Assembly (NCBI GenBank): GCA_950295325.1 | Contig: OX485809.1 | Coordinates: 14,010,001 to 14,074,000, forward strand | DNA from: Polytrichum commune | Taxonomy: Eukaryota; Streptophyta; Polytrichopsida; Polytrichales; Polytrichaceae | Direction: 5' to 3' | DNA length: 64,000 nt | Shown: positions 59,390-64,000 of the stretch, in pieces | Layout of the letters: each line of letters begins with the position of its first letter | Position numbering within the stretch: position 1 is the stretch's first letter | Made by a program: the position numbers and the translations under genes | Notes under the pieces: generated by a model | The model's database searches: none | Told to the model about the DNA's origin: nothing | Seen by the model: the letters and a program-made list of their open reading frames with translations, nothing else

Positions 59390-59770
59390 GGTAAGGTAGA
59401 CAAGTCTTGAATGATTACTTTTCTTTATTAGCCCACTTCTCCAAGGATAATAAACATGTAATTAGCATGAGATGATTAGCAAATCCAAATCAAGGATGAA
59501 ACCATTTTCCTTGTAAATTTTGAACGATATACAGAAAAACATAAATACATAAAATCAATTGTAAAAGTGAAGATTCTCTTTCTTGTTGAATGATTACATC
59601 GGTTGCCTCCAGTTATATAGACTCGCGATCGAATAATAGTTAACCAATTTTGAGCACAGAGGGCCAATCTCTTTTTGATTTTGTGGAGAGTTTTTGGTCT
59701 TGTTGATCCACACCTAACCCCACACCACTCAAATGTAGGTGTGCGATTAAGATGAGTAACTGAATTAGGC
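59390..59770. repeat. Dispersed repeat, copy B
   Basis: It matches 33240-33720 in order and orientation (GTCTTGAATG, AGCCCACTTCTCC, GAGATGATTAGCAAATCCAAAT, ACTCAAATGTAGGTGTGCGATTAAGATG). The inverted second arm of copy A is missing or decayed here. Confidence 0.7.
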
Positions 59771-59927
59771 CTGTCTACCTTAATACGACAATCTCGCCTT
59801 ACAGCAGGAGGCCACAATTGTGGCAAAGTTACAAGTCCACTAATCTACACTCCAGCCGTGTGAAAGAGCTGCCGGAAACTTGAACCAGAACTAGGTACCC
59901 TACCCAATCTTTACACCTACAGTATTT

Positions 59928-59931
<4 letters not shown>

Positions 59932-59958
<27 letters not shown>

Positions 59959-59959
59959 T
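59932..59959. repeat. Microsatellite (CAG)9
   Basis: Nine CAG units lie outside any recognised coding frame, 460 bp past the stop of the CCX gene (minus strand). Confidence 0.95.
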
Positions 59960-60070
59960 GGGGTGACTCTACAAATGCCTGAAAACAAAAATGCTTTGCT
60001 TTTTGCTTTCGCTTTTGTTCTGCACTGTATGAATCATCAAGGGTTACGACCCAGCGGCTATACAGCCAAT

Positions 60071-60490
60071 CTACTCCTACTCCTACTCCTACTCCTACTC
60101 TACCTTGTTCAAGAAAGCTACAGGATTTTCACCCACATAACCCAAAACTCGCACGGTCGAGTTCAAAGCCTTCCAACGGAAAGCCAGGAGACCTGTGTGG
60201 GGTTATCGGACATTAAACATTTGGGCGTCGTCCCCAATCTTACGGACACTCCAATCAAGCAGATTGACGGCCTGGATTTGAGGACAGGGGAAGAAGGCAA
60301 GGGTTGTGCGATATGATACAAGTCAGCCTCTTCCCCAAACACGGAACGCCACTTCATGTGCCAGATGGTGAAACCCTAAACCCTGCCACTCCTACTCTTA
60401 GTACTTTGGTTGAAGAAAGCTGCTACAAGATTCGTACACCCAAATAACCCGAACTCGACGAGGAGTCGAAGTGAAAGCCTTCCAAGGAAA
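60071..60490. repeat. Duplicated 3' end of the CCX gene
   Basis: The segments at about 60071-60185 and 60385-60490 share ACTCCTACTC, GAAGAAAGCT-CTACA-GATT, CACCCA-ATAACCC-AACTCG and AAAGCCTTCCAA-GGAAA. The second contains the stop and last codons of the CCX exon. The first lies just past its end and carries a (CTACTC)5 microsatellite (60071-60100). Confidence 0.75.
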
Positions 60491-63135
60491 TCAATCCGAG
60501 GCTGTTGGCCAGTCGAAGTGACATGAACGAGGCGTACAGAAACAAGAGGCCAACCCCCAACACCTTACTCGGTGCCATCTTACGAGACGGAAGCACAATC
60601 AGCGACCACAGCAAGCTGAGAAACAGGAACCCGATAGTGTAGATTACTGTGTCGTCTTCCGGGAGGATTAGAGGTTTTGGGAACCGTTTCCAGCTCGCGA
60701 GTACAAATGAGAGCCCCAAGCCCACGAGCGTGTTGAACATCGGCCCTGCGAAGCATCCTGAGATCACGATTTGAATATTGGCCGCCCTCTGTTCTTCGTC
60801 GTCCCCGCCACGCGCAAACGCAAGGTTCGAAATCAAGTCCCCGATCGAGTTCCCCCACGCGAGGACGGTGAGACCCAAAATGGCTGAATCGATCTCGAAG
60901 ATGACCCCGAGGGCAACAAGAGCCGCGACAAGTTCGTTGGCAATCAAGTAGAACCACACGATGCTCATGATGAATCCTCCCACCACCCACGGCAACGACC
61001 AACGTGTCGGAGGATGGTCTTCTTCCAAAGAGAAATAGGCCAAGCTGCCTAAAATGATTCCCACAATGATACCAAACATGTACACACCAGGGCTGCTCCC
61101 AAACGGCTCCCCGTCATTGCTGTCCCAAACTCCAGCTAACAATGTCGGGGCTAATGTTGCACTTGCAATCGCATAATTCCAAGACCACCGGTCTACTTCG
61201 ACAATGGGAATCGTGAGGCGGCGTGGTAGGCTGAGAGGCAGGTCCAGGATCTCCCACATCGTCATCCCACATGTGGGTTCCTGCTTGCAAATACATAACA
61301 CACAGCAAGGTGGTGAGTTATAACCAATGTTGGACCGGTATATAGGTGAATGCATGGTATCAAAAGGTAACCAACATCAATAATGGTATCAAGAACCTAC
61401 CTGCCTGGTATCAAAATTGCAATACCAGTGAAATATTGGTAGTTGGCGAGTATCTCAAGGTGAGAGAAACTTTGTATACCCGAGCTATTATTTGGGTCCA
61501 TACCATTCCAAATCAGATTGATACTAGGACGATTGTACCTAGGTGTGAAGATTCCTCGATGGTATATAGACCTGAACGGTATTGAAAAACAAAAAACTCC
61601 TCAAATACCCATACCCTACTGGAATCAAAAATTGGGAAATCCTCCCTACATATACCCAAATAGTATCAAATGAAGATGACACCAGTCCAACACTGGAATG
61701 GAAAACAAAAGTCACCAAATCCTTCCAAAACCTTTGGAACCGAAATGAGAAACAAAGACACCAAATGCCTCTTGACGTGCTCTACTGAAAGTTTAGTATG
61801 TTCACAAGTTGTTCAACCAATATCATGGCTGCTGAAACTAGCTTTGTCATGAGCACGTTGCCATGCTAGACGAAGTATTTTGTGTATACTTTTGTCAATG
61901 ATCAAAACATCGAGGCAATTATGGACTAGGTGTTGTATGGAATGAGGTATAGATGCAAGGTGTAGCCGAAGCCAGTTGCACTTGAGTCGTGGCACTTGGA
62001 GTGCTTAGTCCTGACATGACAAGTAACCGGCAGCCATGCGAATCTCATACCAGAAAAAGCCGGGTAATTGGCACAAGTTGGCCAGTTATTGAATCATGGA
62101 AGCCGGTGCTACCCTGTACCCTCCTGGTACAAAGGATGCAAAGGCCTACGAAAACTATGGCCAGTAGCCGTGCAAATTCCATACCAATACCAGACATAAT
62201 CGGATGACTGAGATAGGTCGAGCAGGTCAAAGACCTGTAGTAACCGGTGCTACCTTGTTCCTTCATGGTATGAAGGACTAGGGGGGCTGAACATTTGTGC
62301 CACTCAAGTACGTTGAGGGTTAAAAGGTTGGGAACCTCTTATACCTCGGCGGTTTCTTTTCTTAGCAAATTTGACCCCATGATTAGCATCAGAGACACTG
62401 AATTAGTCTAGTGGGATTGAGTTGAGATTGATCAACCATAAACCTATATGGGGTAGGTTTTTACTGCGACCCCTTACATGAACAGCATGAATCCTAAGCT
62501 GCTACGGGGAAGGTGTCGTGGTACACAGGGCACTGGCTACAGGGTGTATTAGGTGTGCTTCTGAGCCAATCACAACACGACATATTGGCGAGACCTGTCC
62601 CAAAATTGGCTATGATAGCACAACAAGTTCCAGATTAGGGTTTCCCCCTCTTGACTTCTTGGCTTCTCATGGCAGGAGTAGCTAGCGTTAGTCATGCCAC
62701 CCTAAACCAATGTTTTAGTGTGGCCCACACTGTTGATCATCGACCCACATAGATTGCTTTGCAACCACTGTGTGGAACCCAGAGAGGGTGTATATGACAC
62801 TTGGTGCTACATGACAAGCAACGAAGACTACTCTAATTAACATGGCACACCAATTTTACTGCCACACTAGATCAGATACTTAGTGTGGCTCTTGGTTATA
62901 ATCTCTTGTCTTGGGTAGGAGCTTACCTCATGTTCTATGTTTGGCGACGTATAGCCCCCAGCATGTTCGGTCTCCGCCATTAATTCTTCAAGTGCAGCTG
63001 CCATGCTCGTGTGCGAGTAGATTGCAATATGGTGTGCTTGTACTTCCCATGGGGTCGTGGGAAATTCATCAGTAGTATCAGAGCTCACCCCTGGTTCTTC
63101 TGCATCGCTTTGAAGGCTGCCATTCGAAATCGAAT
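60423..63135 (-). CDS. CCX-like: Cation/calcium exchanger (CCX family), C-terminal part, 5' end outside the window
   Basis: Two exons are visible, 63135-62927 and 61283 (or 61280)-60423, joined in phase 0 across a 1.64-kb intron. The first encodes an acidic cytosolic-loop segment (EEPGVSSDTTDEFPTTPWEV, LEELMAETEHAGGYTSP). The second has LPLSLPRRLTIP, the loop end that precedes the second half in plant CCX proteins, followed by six or more membrane segments. It carries the alpha-2 repeat LGLTVLAWGNSIGDLISNLA with the conserved G-N-S-x-G-D ion-binding core, then ISGCFAGPMFNTLVGLG. CCX proteins exchange Na+, K+ or Ca2+ against H+ or other cations in endomembranes or plasma membrane. The protein ends with a Ser-rich tail. 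The alpha-1 half and the promoter would lie right of 64000. No stops interrupt the visible part. Confidence 0.9.
61346..62860. repeat. Repeats inside the long CCX intron
   Basis: At about 62030-62280 a ~141-bp unit occurs twice, with CCGGTGCTACC-TGT-CC-TC-TGGTA near 62102 and 62243 and CATACCA-ACCAGA before each. At 61350-61600 many GGTATCAAAA and AATACC words recur. No coding sequence was recognised on the plus strand. Confidence 0.6.
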
Positions 63136-64000
63136 CTAAGAGCACAGAAGTATTAGATAAGTGGCAGACAAAGCAAGCGCCTCATTTACATGAATATATA
63201 CTAAACTACATGCCTTTTACAGCAGCGGCCCATGATAAAAATAGTTCAAACTTACCAAACTACATAGGAACAGCATAGGAATCCAAGCGTGAAAGAACAG
63301 AAACCAAGAGTCCTTCAGGTTGACAGCAGCTCAACTATTGCACTCTAAAGAATGGTTTGGGTTTCATAATAAGGCTCAAAATATGAGACTCACACTTGTG
63401 AACTTCTCGTGAATATGCATAGCCCATGAATATGGAATTTACAATCACAATCACAAACTCAGGAAATTGAAGTGAGGCACACGCTTGGTCAGTTATTGGT
63501 GGAAACAAGAGTCAAATGCCAGTCTAGGCATGAAAGTGAATTTCTCCCTTTCTGATTGGTTCCCCTATTGTCCCATTCACCTCTCATCTAAATAAAAATT
63601 ATTTAGACACGTTCTCAAGCTTCTCTTGTCTGCTCAAATACGATCCCAAACTCAGAGCAACTCCTATGGCCGATAATAGGTTCTCCGGTTATTTTAGGGG
63701 CAAGGTAATATTCTCACCCCACCCACGAAGCCTCATGTTTTCCAAATCCTTACTGCCCACCAATTATCGAGAAAGAGGCAACCCTCTAAACCCCCTTCCC
63801 ACTCTCAAGAACTGAGAGTTGAAGGACTTTTAAGGGTCAAGTCCCTTTCTCAATAATTGGTGGAAAATGATGATTTTATGATATATAAATATATGCACTT
63901 CATGTGTGAGATGGTCCACAAAGCTTTGACAGCCCATTGTTGAAAGAATCGCATTCCAGGGATCATAGGAGTTACTCTAATGCTAAAGGTGCAGCGATGT
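63136..64000. other. Upstream intron of the CCX gene, no exon recognised
   Basis: The acceptor at 63136 requires an upstream exon ending with one base of a codon. None was found up to the window edge, so the intron is at least 860 bp long or short exons were missed. A weak dyad (AATTGGTGG and CCACCAATT) lies around 63760-63865. Confidence 0.4.

Noticed and set aside
1-64000. CRISPR arrays, prokaryotic operons or rRNA genes
   Set aside because: No regularly spaced identical repeats with unique spacers, no Shine-Dalgarno-led gene runs and no rRNA motifs were seen. Spliceosomal introns and plant families show a eukaryotic nuclear sequence.

Overview
The window is nuclear DNA of a land plant. 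Four genes are recognisable by family and all have plant-type relatives: a BED zinc-finger protein with a LEAFY-type SAM domain (+, about 18.8-21.9 kb), ORC6 (+, 36.2-38.6 kb), an SKP2A/B-type F-box/LRR protein (-, 39.3-41.5 kb) and the 3' part of a CCX cation/calcium exchanger (-, 60.4-63.1 kb). All have GT-AG introns of roughly 90 bp to 1.7 kb. The rest is AT-rich, repeat-rich intergenic DNA. The species cannot be fixed. A degenerate Tc1-type DD34E transposase and the low gene density fit a non-flowering plant, but that is inference.

Layout. 0-3.4 kb: a GC-richer, possibly transcribed stretch with no recognisable protein. 4.0-4.3 kb: end of a LINE-type reverse transcriptase (-), with a relative on + at 26.9-27.3 kb. 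7.0-16.4 kb: a decayed Ty3/gypsy-like LTR element (two related ~410-bp LTRs, gag remnant, RT remnant) carrying two nested solo LTRs (8.54-9.15 and 13.68-15.19 kb). 18.76-21.9 kb: the BED/LFY-SAM gene, with a repeat array in its first intron. 24.16-25.06 kb: Tc1-like transposase pseudogene. 28.4-31.1 kb: retroelement-like repeats. 33.2-34.9 kb: a cluster of inverted-repeat elements (MITE, SINE). 34.9-44.4 kb: gene island with ORC6 and the SKP2-like gene convergent. 44.5-49.3 kb: long degenerate repeat array. 50-58.5 kb: gene-free AT-rich DNA with simple repeats. 58.6-64 kb: tandem duplications, a telomere-like block and the CCX gene, whose 5' part lies beyond the right edge.

Functional links. 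ORC6 (replication licensing) and SKP2A/B (in Arabidopsis an SCF subunit acting on E2FC/DPB) are cell-cycle genes sitting tail to tail, and E2F-like GGCGGGA half-sites lie upstream of ORC6. The most novel item is the BED/LFY-SAM gene. Its exons join in phase to place the LEAFY oligomerisation module behind a transposon-type zinc finger, and no LEAFY DNA-binding domain is visible downstream.
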